Assembly (NCBI GenBank): GCA_964502005.1
Contig: CAZCUX010000022.1
Span: 1-64,000, forward strand
DNA from: CAJWOS01 sp964502005
Lineage (GTDB): Bacteria; Myxococcota_A; UBA796; UBA2385
DNA length: 64,000 nucleotides
Direction: 5' to 3'
Under the pieces are notes generated by a model, which ran no database searches, was not told where the DNA came from, and was given only the letters and a program-made list of their open reading frames with translations. Positions within the stretch are counted from its first letter, which is position 1; every line of letters begins with the position of its first letter. This document shows, in pieces, positions 27,254 through 36,381 of the stretch. Made by a program: the position numbers and the translations under genes.

Positions 27254-28213
27254 TCAGGCGCCTTGCCCTGCAGACGACGGCACCGGGCGAATCTCTGCCC
27301 GCCCAAATCGCATCCCTTTTCGACCGGCCTTCGAAGGCTCGCCAATGCCCACCTGCGCCGGGCCGACCGGCTCCAGAATGACGTAAGTGACACCGTTTTC
27401 CTTGAGCGTCTTTTCGCCCGATTTGGCATCCAGCGCGACCGCAGCGAACGCGTGCTCCGGCACCAACACAACCGCCATCGGCAGGTCCGGGAAGCGGGCG
27501 CGCATCAACCCCAAAAACAATACGGTCTTGCCATCGCAATCGCCCTTATTCTTGACCAACAACGATAGCGGACGACGAAACCCCGCGTCGCCCCCATTTT
27601 TTCGTTTTTCATAAGGGATAGACTGCGCAAAGTGGAGCGCCTTTGCGGCAAACGCGCGGGGGTCATCGGCGGGGAGGCCCTCCGCCAACGCTTCCGCCAA
27701 CGCAGACAATGCCGGCGCAGACTCCACCGCTTCTCGTGCGTGGTCGGGCAGAATGGTGTTGCCAGCGTCCACGATAAAGCCTTTTTCTGCCGCGAATCGC
27801 CGCAGCTCCCGATTTGCAACGTCTTGGGCATCCGAAAGCGCCTTTTTGGCCGCACTTCTTGACTTCGCGCTCGCCGAAAACGACACACCGCCCGCCTTGT
27901 TGGCCTTGACCTTCAACTTGACGGACTTCGGAACCCCCGTTTTGGCCCATTCCCGAACCGCCTTCGCCTGGGCCTCGGCCGCTGCACCCCGCGGAAAGCG
28001 AAGCGGCGCTTTGAGGTCGGCCTGCACATCTGCGTTGGGCAGGGGCGCCTTTACCGATTGCCGCGCTTTGCCTACGGCCCACGTCGCCGAATAGACCGTT
28101 GCGTCGCCTTGTTGCACCGTGGCGTGCTTCAGCTTTGCTGCCTCTACTTCTGGCGCAGCGGCCAACGACATCACCAGCGCAAGCGCGCCCAACCAGCCTC
28201 GAATCGTGTTCAC
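27254..28213 (-). CDS. secreted transglutaminase-like cysteine peptidase
   Basis: 319 aa from a GTG with GGAGG 4 nt upstream, and a cleavable signal peptide (GALALVMSLAAAPEVEA). The mature part has the transglutaminase-like landmarks: IPYEKRKNGGD, then NKGDCDGKTVLFLGLM with the putative nucleophile Cys, and PEHAFAAVAL with the putative His. The third position falls in VILEPVG, with Glu in place of the usual Asp. Lys-rich KLKVKAN and Ala/Ser stretches precede the catalytic part. It probably acts on periplasmic or secreted protein or peptide. It is coupled to the downstream MopE-motif lipoprotein, which may be its partner or substrate. Confidence 0.72.
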   Translation of the reverse strand: MNTIRGWLGALALVMSLAAAPEVEAAKLKHATVQQGDATVYSATWAVGKARQSVKAPLPNADVQADLKAPLRFPRGAAAEAQAKAVREWAKTGVPKSVKLKVKANKAGGVSFSASAKSRSAAKKALSDAQDVANRELRRFAAEKGFIVDAGNTILPDHAREAVESAPALSALAEALAEGLPADDPRAFAAKALHFAQSIPYEKRKNGGDAGFRRPLSLLVKNKGDCDGKTVLFLGLMRARFPDLPMAVVLVPEHAFAAVALDAKSGEKTLKENGVTYVILEPVGPAQVGIGEPSKAGRKGMRFGRAEIRPVPSSAGQGA

Positions 28214-28511
28214 GCATCCTCCACATCATGATTGTATGTTCGTACGGTATACCGCAAAGCGCGAATGCTACAAAACAAACGGGTTTGGCGCAAGGGGGAG
28301 GCGGACAAACAATGGGCAGCGCGGCCACGCCGCACTGCATCGCCACTCCGTTTCACGCACCGCTGGCAAACGTAGCGCGACAATGATGTAGGGACGCGTA
28401 TTTCGGACACCAAGTCGCGAACAACACACCCCCCGACCCCATCGCGGTGCAGGCGATAACGCGAAGCCCGAACGATACAACGCAACCCAAGCCGGAGCCC
28501 CCCCCCCGACG
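28214..28511. other. intergenic region
   Basis: 298 bp between two minus-strand genes. On the minus strand a TACAAT -10-like hexamer lies close to the GTG at 28213, too close for an ordinary leader. The palindromic GGTATACC at 28237-28244 sits just beside it. Frames reading through are Arg/Pro-rich and look non-coding. Confidence 0.4.
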
Positions 28512-30041
28512 TTATCGCCGACGAACCCACACACCCAGCAACGGTACCCAAAACAACATCCCGAGGCCCGAGAGCGCGCCCACCGCACAGCCTGACTTCG
28601 CGGGCGCTTCACCGGAGGTTGTGCCGAACGCGACGGCGCCTCCCGAGTCTTCGCCGACAGGCTCGTCTACTACGGGCTCGTCGACGTCCAACGAATACGC
28701 GACGTTATATCGATAACCAAATCGCTCGCTATCAAACGTAGACGAGATGCTCGTCCAGGCTCCAATAACCAGCCAAAGTTCTTCGCCATCCAGGTCATCG
28801 ATATCAAGGCGCGCGTTTTGCCCTTCAAACGTCAAGGGTACATATGTGCGCGCACCGCCGTGCTTCCGCACCAACTGCGCGCCCCACTTGGCAGAGTGTC
28901 CGGCGTCCCCGTCCAAGTCGCCTTCTATCGAAATGGTGACAAACGCACTATCCCCTGGGTCGATACGAATGGCGTTGTAGCCATATCGGTAGGGCCGGAG
29001 GTTGTTGGGGCCGTCCACCCACCCGTCGGTGCCCTCGGGACCCACTGTAGCGGCCACCAAGTTCTCGTATTCATCGTAGCGACCAGCGTTTGCCTCCACC
29101 ATTCGTTCCATCGCCGTGCCATTGGGATAGTCAAAGGTGGCCATGCGCGCAACGTGGTCCATGAATACGTCATCAAAGGCGATGCCGCGCTCTTCGAGAA
29201 GCCGGTCCATCGTCGTGAGGGGGTCGCGCGCGGCGTCGTCGCGGGTCCAGATTTCGCGAATAAGCGAGCGGTCTGCCGTCAACTCGGACACATGGAGCGG
29301 CACGATAAACGCGCCGTACTGGTAATAATCTTCGACTCGCCAGGAGTCTGGATAGTTGAAGTAGTTGATGGGGTAATGGGGCAACAGCACATAGCCGAAC
29401 AAGAAGGTCGCGTAATTGAGATTGTCCGGGTAGACCGTCGCCGAGGCCCAGGTGGCGCTCGCTTCCCAGAACCACGCGCTGTCGCCGCTATACGGATAGC
29501 GGTCGGTGCCGCCTTGTATAGCGTGGTAAAACTCGTGGGCCGCCGTGATGTCGGCGTATGCGCCGTCGCGGAGCGTATCGGCGGCGACGACCACCATAGG
29601 CCAGCCTTCTTCGTCATACCAGAAATACCCGGCTGCCCCCGAGCCCGATGGTGTGCCACCCCCCGAATCGCCGATGTAGACGTTGAAGCGGTAGGTGTCG
29701 GCGCCCGTGGGCAGCGGGTGCCCTTGCACGGAAATTTCCTCGGTCCAGGCCGCTTCAAACGCGGCCGCCAAGCGCTCGACGTCCGCCGTGCGCACGCTGC
29801 CGCTCGTTCCCCACCGAAACACGAAGTTTTCGGTCAATAGCTCGTTATCCACCACACCGAAGGCATCGCGCAACGCCTTTTCGCCATCGGGAGGCGGCGG
29901 ACCCAAGGGCCGCTCGACCCGCGTGGGCGGCGTGACGCCCAAAAACTGCGGCATGCCGCAAGCGACCGGCGGAACGACAGAGGAGGCCGCAGGAGCCGCA
30001 AATGCGACGCCCAAAACAATCGACAGAAGAAATGATGCCAC
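28512..30041 (-). CDS. secreted HExxH metalloprotease-like protein with MYXO-CTERM-like tail
   Basis: 509 aa from a GTG with GGAGA 7 nt upstream; signal peptide MASFLLSIVLGVAFAAPAASS. A zincin motif HEFYH at residues 169-173 (ITAAHEFYHAIQ) is followed 20 residues on by Glu193 in WFWEASATWAS, as in gluzincins. The C-terminus ends with an acidic linker (VDEPVVDEPVGED), then SGCAV with Cys485, a hydrophobic helix and a final RRR. That tripartite Cys/helix/Arg tail is the MYXO-CTERM sorting pattern, in which the Cys is lipid-modified after cleavage by myxosortase. Probably a surface-anchored peptidase; substrate unknown. Confidence 0.75.
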   Translation of the reverse strand: MASFLLSIVLGVAFAAPAASSVVPPVACGMPQFLGVTPPTRVERPLGPPPPDGEKALRDAFGVVDNELLTENFVFRWGTSGSVRTADVERLAAAFEAAWTEEISVQGHPLPTGADTYRFNVYIGDSGGGTPSGSGAAGYFWYDEEGWPMVVVAADTLRDGAYADITAAHEFYHAIQGGTDRYPYSGDSAWFWEASATWASATVYPDNLNYATFLFGYVLLPHYPINYFNYPDSWRVEDYYQYGAFIVPLHVSELTADRSLIREIWTRDDAARDPLTTMDRLLEERGIAFDDVFMDHVARMATFDYPNGTAMERMVEANAGRYDEYENLVAATVGPEGTDGWVDGPNNLRPYRYGYNAIRIDPGDSAFVTISIEGDLDGDAGHSAKWGAQLVRKHGGARTYVPLTFEGQNARLDIDDLDGEELWLVIGAWTSISSTFDSERFGYRYNVAYSLDVDEPVVDEPVGEDSGGAVAFGTTSGEAPAKSGCAVGALSGLGMLFWVPLLGVWVRRR

Positions 30042-30238
30042 GGGAATCTCCGGTTCGCGACCGTTGTAGCCGACCCCGTGTCGAGATGTGTACCGGTCGT
30101 GTCAACGATTGTACCCACACCTGGCAACGCGCGACTGCACCGCGCCTATCGGATTGTAGGCCGCGACCACCCCCTGTGGCTCCTGCCGCGGAGACCTTGG
30201 CTCCGCGGCCCCGGCGCCGCCGCGCGGCGACGGGCCAC

Positions 30239-30262
30239 AAAAAAAGCACGACCGGTCGTGCT
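30239..30262 (-). terminator. rho-independent terminator of the DAGK-like gene
   Basis: Read on the minus strand, the perfect 18-nt palindrome AGCACGACCGGTCGTGCT (30262-30245) is followed by T7. The TAG stop of the DAGK-like gene lies in the edge of the stem. Nothing else in the 220 bp before the next gene looks functional apart from a GC hairpin around 30187-30209. Confidence 0.85.
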
Positions 30263-32600
30263 ATTTGCTGTCGGATTTGCCCAATGGCGGCCTGCGCCCC
30301 ACTTCGGTGTCTTCGAGGTCGCCTGCGCGCTCCCCACCTTGAATGGGCGGTACATCGACGTCTTCATCGGGCGCGTTGGGCGCGGGCGATGCGGCATCGG
30401 CCCACACCTTGCCTTCGCCAATAAACGGAAAGAAGCTCGGCGCCTCCTGCAACAGCGACTCCGCATCGCGGAAAAAGTGCTCCTCTTGCACAATCACGGG
30501 CGCTTCATTGGCCTGGCTGCGACGCACTTGGTTCTCGTGAATGACCCATCCACCCGGCCATCCCGAATACACCGTACGCCCCTCGTAAATATGCAGCCCC
30601 ACCCGCCGCACCTGCCGCACCAGCAGCCGACCCCGCTCTTGCAGCAGCATCAAATGCGCGCTGTGGTCGCTGTTGTGCGCGTATCGCCCCCGACGCCCAA
30701 GCGCGAGGCCCTGCTCGGTGGTGTCGATGAAAGGACCGGTGCCTTGCGCTTCCCAGCGCTTTCGAAGCACGGCTTGGGCGGCGACCAAACGGCCGGGGAG
30801 CGTCCACGGCGGGGGGCACAGGCCGGTTTGCTCGACGGGGTCGCCTTGGTGGACCCTGTGCCGCAACCACGCCAAGCCCGCAATGTAGACGGTTTCGAGC
30901 TGCCAGCTCTGGGCCACACGCAAGCGGGTAAGCGCCCGTTGTGCCGCCGCCATGAGCAAAGACGTCGGCGACGCCAGCAGCGGCAGCGGCCCCCACGCCA
31001 CCCGAACCTTCATGCGCCAGGCTTGGTACGGGTCACCACTGACCTGCGTAGCGACGGCGCGGCGGCGCCCTGCGATATCGAGGAACTCGAGCTCGACCGA
31101 CTCGCCTTCTTGCAGCGTGACTTGGTTTTCGGCGCGCGCGGAGAAGAATGTGCCGCCGCCCGCCAGATTGCCGACACCGAGGCCCATCGAGTGCATCAGG
31201 CGCCCGGCGGTGCCCTTCACGATGGCCTCGGTAAAGGTCGCGATGCCGGTAAAGTCCACCACCAGACGCTTTCGATTGTCGCGGTAAAGAATGGGGGGAC
31301 ACAGAATCAGCGACGACTGCCCCGCCAACGACGTGGGATTGGTGGACGGCACGCCGCCGACGCCCGCAATAAAGGCGCGATTGGTATACAGCGCCTCGAC
31401 CATACGCCCTTCGCTGCGGCCGAGCAGCTTGCCCAGCCGGTCGAGGGTGGTCACCCGCAAAACGGTGGAGCCCAGCAAGGCTTCGTTGATGATGACGTTT
31501 GGAATTCGCTTGAGGTAGCCGAGCAGGCCCCCCGTTTTGGATTCGAGGTCGGCCGCGAAGAACGCGCCGCCGCCCGGCCCGCCGGCGGCATGGCTCGAAA
31601 TGACGGACCAGCGGTCGTCGAAGGCCACGAGCGAAAACCGCGCAGGAACGACGACGCCTTCGGTGAACGTGTGCAAAAAACGCTGGAGCGACCGCTTGCC
31701 CCATGCTTTTCTAACGGCACGGAGCAATGGCCAGCGAAGGGTCTTTGCAAAGCTCGCGAAGATATAACCGGGAATCCCCGCATACAGCGCATTGTCCGCC
31801 GCCGTACCACATGGATACACGGCGATAGAGCGGATATACGGATACAACCCGAGGGCCGCCGTCTCCCGCGGCGCATCCGCCAGCGCCGAGAGGTCGAAGC
31901 CGGGCGCCCGCACCACCACGCGGTCGGGCCACAGCACCGACATCACGAGCAGGCGCAATTTGGGGTCATCGACCGAAAGCCGCGCGCGCCGCGCGATCCG
32001 CCAAGGCGCGGCATTGCTGCGCACGAGACCATCGATGCGGCGCCGCAGCACCCAAAACTGGTGCACGGCTTCTTCGGTGGCGTCGATGCCGAGCTTGCCC
32101 GCCACCGGAATGACATCTCCGGCGGGTACCGCGCCGAGGTCGTCCCACAAAGGGTCGAGAAAGGTTTTGCGCAGGCGCGCGGGAACGGCCGCCCGTTCGT
32201 CATCGGCAGGCCCGCAGAGGCTCACTTCCGCCGGTGTAGTCGCCACGAGTTCTGGACAAAACGCCATATAAGCGGCGACGAGGACGTGGTGGTCAAGGGT
32301 GCCGTCTCCCGAAAATACGAGCAAATCGAGGGGACGCCCCATGCTGGCGCAGTGCTTGAGTGCATCTCGGATGGCCAGTACACTATCGATACGATTGGGG
32401 AGTGTGTCTACCTTGACAACTTCAAAACCCTTTGCTTCCAACGCCTGAAACAAGCCATCGGGGACTTTATACATTCGCAGCGGATGGCAAACGGCCAGCA
32501 CCACGCCTGGCGCGCGGTCTTTGTGCATCGCGGCGCGCACGAATGGCTCGATTTGCGATGGCGGGGCATCACCCGATGGCGGCAGAAGCGGAGTGGTCAT
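30261..32600 (-). CDS. diacylglycerol-kinase-like catalytic protein with split domain
   Basis: 779 aa. Two signatures of the DAGK/sphingosine kinase catalytic fold are present: LLVFSGDGTLDHHVL (GDGT at residues 98-101) and YPCGTAADNALYAGIPG (PCGTAADN at 263-270, usually PxGTxNDxA). In ordinary members these lie about 20-30 residues apart; here about 160 residues, including a charged helical segment (KLRLLVMSVLWPDR), separate them. The second half of the kinase fold follows (residues about 290-500), then a 270-residue C-terminal region with no recognised domain. No membrane helix. The likely role is phosphorylation of a lipid or lipid-like alcohol. A strong terminator follows. Confidence 0.68.
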   Translation of the reverse strand: MTTPLLPPSGDAPPSQIEPFVRAAMHKDRAPGVVLAVCHPLRMYKVPDGLFQALEAKGFEVVKVDTLPNRIDSVLAIRDALKHCASMGRPLDLLVFSGDGTLDHHVLVAAYMAFCPELVATTPAEVSLCGPADDERAAVPARLRKTFLDPLWDDLGAVPAGDVIPVAGKLGIDATEEAVHQFWVLRRRIDGLVRSNAAPWRIARRARLSVDDPKLRLLVMSVLWPDRVVVRAPGFDLSALADAPRETAALGLYPYIRSIAVYPCGTAADNALYAGIPGYIFASFAKTLRWPLLRAVRKAWGKRSLQRFLHTFTEGVVVPARFSLVAFDDRWSVISSHAAGGPGGGAFFAADLESKTGGLLGYLKRIPNVIINEALLGSTVLRVTTLDRLGKLLGRSEGRMVEALYTNRAFIAGVGGVPSTNPTSLAGQSSLILCPPILYRDNRKRLVVDFTGIATFTEAIVKGTAGRLMHSMGLGVGNLAGGGTFFSARAENQVTLQEGESVELEFLDIAGRRRAVATQVSGDPYQAWRMKVRVAWGPLPLLASPTSLLMAAAQRALTRLRVAQSWQLETVYIAGLAWLRHRVHQGDPVEQTGLCPPPWTLPGRLVAAQAVLRKRWEAQGTGPFIDTTEQGLALGRRGRYAHNSDHSAHLMLLQERGRLLVRQVRRVGLHIYEGRTVYSGWPGGWVIHENQVRRSQANEAPVIVQEEHFFRDAESLLQEAPSFFPFIGEGKVWADAASPAPNAPDEDVDVPPIQGGERAGDLEDTEVGRRPPLGKSDSK

Positions 32601-32672
32601 GCTCGGGGTTGTCCTCTTTCCCGACCGCTATCGTAGACCGACGGGACGTGCCGCACGGAGCGATGCCCAAGA

Positions 32673-33614
32673 TCAGCCGTCTTCCAGGAGCGGCAGGCCG
32701 GTATCTTCGCCGCTGACGTCTTCGGTTTCCACCGCATCGGCGACGGCGTCGATGGCGCGCGCGCGGGAATCGGCTTCGACGGCTTCGACAACCAGCGCAT
32801 CCCAGCGGTCGAGGGCGTAAAGCTCGACGATTTCCGAGACAGCGTCGACATACGTGGGGCTGCTGGCGTATTTGGGCGCGATGGCTTCGAGGAACGCGCG
32901 CCAGTCCGTCCATTCGGAGCGCGCACGCGCATATCGGCGGTCGGAGCCGAGCAAGGCGGCGTGGTCCCAGATGCTCTCGGTGCGGCTTTCGTAGACCCGG
33001 AACGATTCCCGCGTGCGACGAAGGCGGCCACGCCGATGTTCGCGACTGGCCATCGGCACCGCTTGGGACGACGCGCCGGCCTTGACGCCAAAGAGATTGT
33101 GGTAATCGCGCGTGAGCTGGGAGCGGCCCCAACCGCTCTCAAGGATAGCCTGGGCCAGCGTGACGCTCGGCGGCACATGGTGCGCACGCGCAGCGCCCAA
33201 CACGGCTGGCCCGAGGCTTTCGAGGAAGCGCGACCGGAAACCGGCCGGCCATTGGCGGGCAGCGATGCTCACCAAGCCGGTGCGTGCGGCCCTGCGGAGG
33301 TCGGAGTCTTGGGCGTAGATAAACACCGAAGCGTAGGAGAGCTCGGCTTCTTCGACCTCCCCCTCTTCATCGGCGGCGTGCGCGTCGGCCAACAACTGAA
33401 TCTGCAACCCGCGGGCGCGCGCCAACACACCTTCGCGCGAGCGCAAACTGTGCGCGGGGCGTTCGATGAGGCTGCCTACGCGCAACTCGATGGCGGCGCG
33501 CACCGAATCTGGCCCCTGGCCCGCAGCCGTCGATTGCCCGAGGTCGATGGCAAGCACTTGCAGAACCGCCAACATGCCCAAAAACAGCCAACGACCGAAC
33601 ACACCCCATGGCAC
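32673..33614 (-). CDS. membrane-anchored glucosaminidase (GH73-like)
   Basis: 313 aa from a GTG at 33614, chosen because it places the signal-anchor helix (GVFGRWLFLGMLAVLQVLAI) at the N-terminus; an ATG at 33734 would add 40 hydrophilic residues and neither start has a good RBS. The C-terminal half has the glucosaminidase signature: PPSVTLAQAILESGWGRS with the catalytic Glu, then DYHNLFGVKA, ESFRVYES, and a YATSPTYVD-like segment (YASSPTYVDAV). It should cleave the glycan strands of peptidoglycan in the periplasm. Residues about 70-150 are helical and acidic and may be a linker. Three unrelated genes follow the same strand. Confidence 0.82.
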   Translation of the reverse strand: MPWGVFGRWLFLGMLAVLQVLAIDLGQSTAAGQGPDSVRAAIELRVGSLIERPAHSLRSREGVLARARGLQIQLLADAHAADEEGEVEEAELSYASVFIYAQDSDLRRAARTGLVSIAARQWPAGFRSRFLESLGPAVLGAARAHHVPPSVTLAQAILESGWGRSQLTRDYHNLFGVKAGASSQAVPMASREHRRGRLRRTRESFRVYESRTESIWDHAALLGSDRRYARARSEWTDWRAFLEAIAPKYASSPTYVDAVSEIVELYALDRWDALVVEAVEADSRARAIDAVADAVETEDVSGEDTGLPLLEDG

Positions 33615-33837
33615 GGATGCAGACTTGAGGTCAAAACGATGGTCGACATTGACTTGGCAAGACTTGCGGGCGTCGAGACCTGGGGTCGCGTGGAGCGACC
33701 CCGCCATCACACCTGGGGCGTGGGTGTGCTCCATCGGGAGGCCCGGCGGACAAATCCGCGCGTGGCGCTGGTCATGGTGAAGGCGGCATCAGCCATCGTG
33801 GAACACTCGCTCGCAAGGCAGGACCGTGTCCAAACGG

Positions 33838-34422
33838 TCACAATTCCACACCCGCAAGCGTGGAACCAACGGGAGCATAGTACCCGCGGGTCGCCCGCGC
33901 AATTTGTTCCGCGGAAATCTCGTTCCATCTCTCGACAATTCCGATGAGGCGTGCCTCAACATGGTTGGTCATGCGAAACATCAGCCCGGCGACATGTTCG
34001 CGCAAGTGCGCCTCAAAACGCCGTCGCCACGCTACTTCCCCTTCGCGCCAGTTCCGGTGCAAGCACACGGATTCCGGCCCGATGATCGGAAATGGCGCAA
34101 GCAGTTGTTGTTGGCCTGCGCCAAACAATTTCTCGGGTGTCACCTGGAGCGAAGGGGCAACCAGGTGCGTGGTCTCTCCGACAAAGCGGCGCAAGAGGTC
34201 GGCGGCGAGTTCTTGACCGGGCACCCACAAGTGCGCACGAACGGGCGCACCGACCCCATGCCGAACTTGTTGGAGCCAGCGTTTTCGCGCACAGGCTTCA
34301 ACGCCAACTTGCACGGCCTCGTCGGCAAAGGGGGACAAGCGGGTGTTGAACTCCACCAAAACACGCGCAATCGCGGGACTGAGGTCGTGTCGAGGTGGGG
34401 CACGGAAGTCGAGGTGCGACAT
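33838..34422 (-). CDS. hypothetical protein
   Basis: 194 aa, soluble, without signal or membrane helix. It is mixed helical with conserved-looking charged pairs (WREGEVAWRRRFEAHLREH, IARATRGYYAPVG) but no motif I can place. The RBS is weak. It sits between the glucosaminidase and the RNA methyltransferase on the same strand; the gaps of 223 bp and 96 bp do not prove an operon. Base composition is like the neighbours, so I think the gene is real. Function unknown. Confidence 0.55.
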   Translation of the reverse strand: MSHLDFRAPPRHDLSPAIARVLVEFNTRLSPFADEAVQVGVEACARKRWLQQVRHGVGAPVRAHLWVPGQELAADLLRRFVGETTHLVAPSLQVTPEKLFGAGQQQLLAPFPIIGPESVCLHRNWREGEVAWRRRFEAHLREHVAGLMFRMTNHVEARLIGIVERWNEISAEQIARATRGYYAPVGSTLAGVEL

Positions 34423-34518
34423 GGGTAGGATTCCCGGAAACGGCCAAGGAGGCTCGGAGGATGCATTCTGCCGTCTTTTCGCACCATACGGAATTGCAGG
34501 CGGTTGCCGCTGCCGAAA

Positions 34519-35574
34519 TTAGACGGACAAGGCCCGGCCACCCGGCGTGAGCACGGCGACGGTTTCGACGTGGTCGGTCAGCGGGAACATTTCAAAGGCC
34601 ACAAGCTCTGTGGGGGTGTATCCAACCTTGGCGGCTTCCCCGAGGTCCCGCGCCAATGCGCGCGGGTCGCAAGAGACGTAGAGGATGGCCCGCGGTCGGG
34701 TGACGGATAGCTGCGACAACACGCCAGAGGCGCCCATTCGCGGCGGGTCGAGGAGCGCGACGTCAAAAAAGGCGTCGCCGGCTTGAAAGCGGTGCGCGTC
34801 GGCGGTGCGCACCTCGGCGCGCACACCATGAACGGTCACGTTGTGACGCGCATCGTCTGCCGAAAATCGTGAGGACTCTATGAGGGTAAGCGCGCCAACG
34901 TGCGGAGCGAGCGAGAGTCCCAGGTTTCCGATTCCGGCGTAGAGGTCGAGCAAGGCAGCGGGTTGAAGCTGCGCGACTCTTTCGGCGAGCCAAGAAACGA
35001 GGCGTTGGTTCATGCCGAGGTGGACTTGAAAAAAGCTTTGGGGACCAGCACGGAGGGTCGTGCTGCCGACCGGAAGCTGCAGGAAGGGTGTGCCGCGGAC
35101 GGTGCGCCCATCGACCACCACGGCGTCGATGGTGTCGGTGGGGATTTGCGCGAGCAAGGCCGCCGAGGGGGGGCGTCCACGCGCTTTGTTTTTGCCAGCG
35201 GCCGCGCGACTGCGGATCACCATTACCACCCGCGTTCCGTCGGTTCGAAGCTCGACCTCGGCGGGTCCGGGAAAGGGAGGCAAGCTCCGCAATGCAGCGT
35301 CCAGGCGCGGATGTGCGGCGACACAACCCGGGAGCGGCACGATGGTGTGGGACCGCGGCGGTGAGAGGCCCAAGCGGCCATCCTCGCCCGGGCGCACAGT
35401 GAGCCGGTGCCGCCAGCCCGAAATCGTTGGAGAAAGCACGATGTCGTCCGGCAACCGACGAAGGGTGGCCTGCAACTGCGATTCGATGCGAGAAGCACGT
35501 TGCGATGGTGCTTCTCCCCAACGGGGACAGCCTCCACAACGGTCCAAAACGGGACAGGAATGAGAATCCAACAT
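34519..35574 (-). CDS. TrmA/RlmC/RlmD-family RNA (uracil-5-)-methyltransferase
   Basis: 351 aa from the ATG at 35574; longer in-frame sequence runs antisense through the lipoprotein gene at 35645 and is rejected. The N-terminus has an iron-sulfur pattern C-x5-C-x2-C (CPVLDRCGGC) plus a fourth Cys in LPGCVAAH, as in RlmC and RlmD. There is no TRAM domain, as in RlmC. The SAM-binding motif is LLDLYAGIGNLGL, and the catalytic Cys lies in ILYVSCDPRALARDL. It methylates uridine C5 in rRNA (or tRNA) using SAM. Which site is modified cannot be read here. Confidence 0.85.
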   Translation of the reverse strand: MLDSHSCPVLDRCGGCPRWGEAPSQRASRIESQLQATLRRLPDDIVLSPTISGWRHRLTVRPGEDGRLGLSPPRSHTIVPLPGCVAAHPRLDAALRSLPPFPGPAEVELRTDGTRVVMVIRSRAAAGKNKARGRPPSAALLAQIPTDTIDAVVVDGRTVRGTPFLQLPVGSTTLRAGPQSFFQVHLGMNQRLVSWLAERVAQLQPAALLDLYAGIGNLGLSLAPHVGALTLIESSRFSADDARHNVTVHGVRAEVRTADAHRFQAGDAFFDVALLDPPRMGASGVLSQLSVTRPRAILYVSCDPRALARDLGEAAKVGYTPTELVAFEMFPLTDHVETVAVLTPGGRALSV

Positions 35575-35644
35575 TCGAAGCCCGTATCCGGGTGCTCCGC
35601 ATCGGGCCGCCTCGGTTATGATGCGCGGCCCAAGCGGAGGTTCT

Positions 35645-36271
35645 ATGCTGCTGTGCGCCCCACGCCGGTCCATCGTTGCTGTTTTCGCCACCCTCACCCT
35701 GGCGGGAATCAGCGGATGCGAGCCGATGCAGCCGTCCGGCTCACCCCTTAGTCCTGTCCCTGTAGTTGCGGCCATCCCTGGTTCTACGCCCGGCGCCGCA
35801 GGGATGCCCGTTGAAGATGCACGGTTCGATGATGCCGAGCCGATTGTGTTGGGCAGCGAGTCCCTCAAGCCCTCGACCGGCGGAGATGCAGGCGGCACCA
35901 ACGTGCGCGTCAGCTCTACGGTTGCTCCCACGCCGGTCACGTCGGTTGACGGCGAAGCGGAGACGGACGAGGTGGTTGCAACGGCTCCCGAAGCCACGCC
36001 GCCCACCACGCTCGAAGCCGTAGCCGCGATGGTCGCCCAGGACAGCACCTGGCCGGTTCGCTTGGTGCGCACGCACCTCGATGAGCAGCCCCCGAGCGCC
36101 GTTTTGGCGTTGCCGGATGGTCGGCGGGTCGTCGTGTCTCCTGGCGAAATGGTGCCCGAGCGCGGCTTGGTGGTCATGGCCATCGGCAAAGACCGCGTTC
36201 ACCTCGCCCAAGTCACCTCCAAGGGCGACCACGCAACGGTCGTGCCGGTGGAATTGACCGCGCAATACTGA
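35645..36271 (+). CDS. lipoprotein with PilP/GspC-like C-terminal domain
   Basis: 208 aa; the ATG at 35645 has GGAGG upstream and gives a lipobox (LTLAGISGC). A long Pro/Thr/Glu-rich spacer (residues about 30-125) leads to a compact C-terminal beta domain (ALPDGRRVVVSPGEMVP, LVVMAIGKDRVHLAQV). Its pattern of short strands, xGxxxxxG and IxxDxVxL resembles the HR domain of GspC or PilP, which dock into secretin complexes. No other type II secretion or type IV pilus gene is nearby, so this is a hint only. Followed by a good terminator. Confidence 0.6.
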   Translation: MLLCAPRRSIVAVFATLTLAGISGCEPMQPSGSPLSPVPVVAAIPGSTPGAAGMPVEDARFDDAEPIVLGSESLKPSTGGDAGGTNVRVSSTVAPTPVTSVDGEAETDEVVATAPEATPPTTLEAVAAMVAQDSTWPVRLVRTHLDEQPPSAVLALPDGRRVVVSPGEMVPERGLVVMAIGKDRVHLAQVTSKGDHATVVPVELTAQY

Positions 36272-36308
36272 TTCCCCCTTCGGTCGGTCGTTCCGCGACC
36301 CCAAGAAG

Positions 36309-36342
36309 CCGTCGTTCGCTCCGCGCGAACGGCGGTTTTTTT
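36309..36342 (+). terminator. rho-independent terminator after the PilP-like lipoprotein
   Basis: CCGTCGTTCGC (36309-36319) pairs with GCGAACGGCGG (36325-36335) with a single G-T wobble and a 5-nt loop, then T7 at 36336-36342. It closes the plus-strand lipoprotein transcript 38 bp after its stop. Confidence 0.88.
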
Positions 36343-36381
36343 GTTCGAACGGGCGAAGCCGGGGGGCTGACAGACGCCTTG

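Noticed and set aside
28214..28240. Sigma-70 promoter with TACAAT for the transglutaminase-like gene
   Set aside because: The -10 box is so close to the GTG that almost no leader would remain, and there is no good -35.
30078..32636. An 852-codon plus-strand open frame over the DAGK-like gene
   Set aside because: Its translation is Arg/Ala/Pro-rich with no domain, while the opposite strand has two kinase motifs and a terminator.
34519..36189. A longer RNA methyltransferase reaching to 36189
   Set aside because: The extra 205 codons are Thr/Ser-rich and antisense to a lipoprotein gene with its own RBS and terminator.
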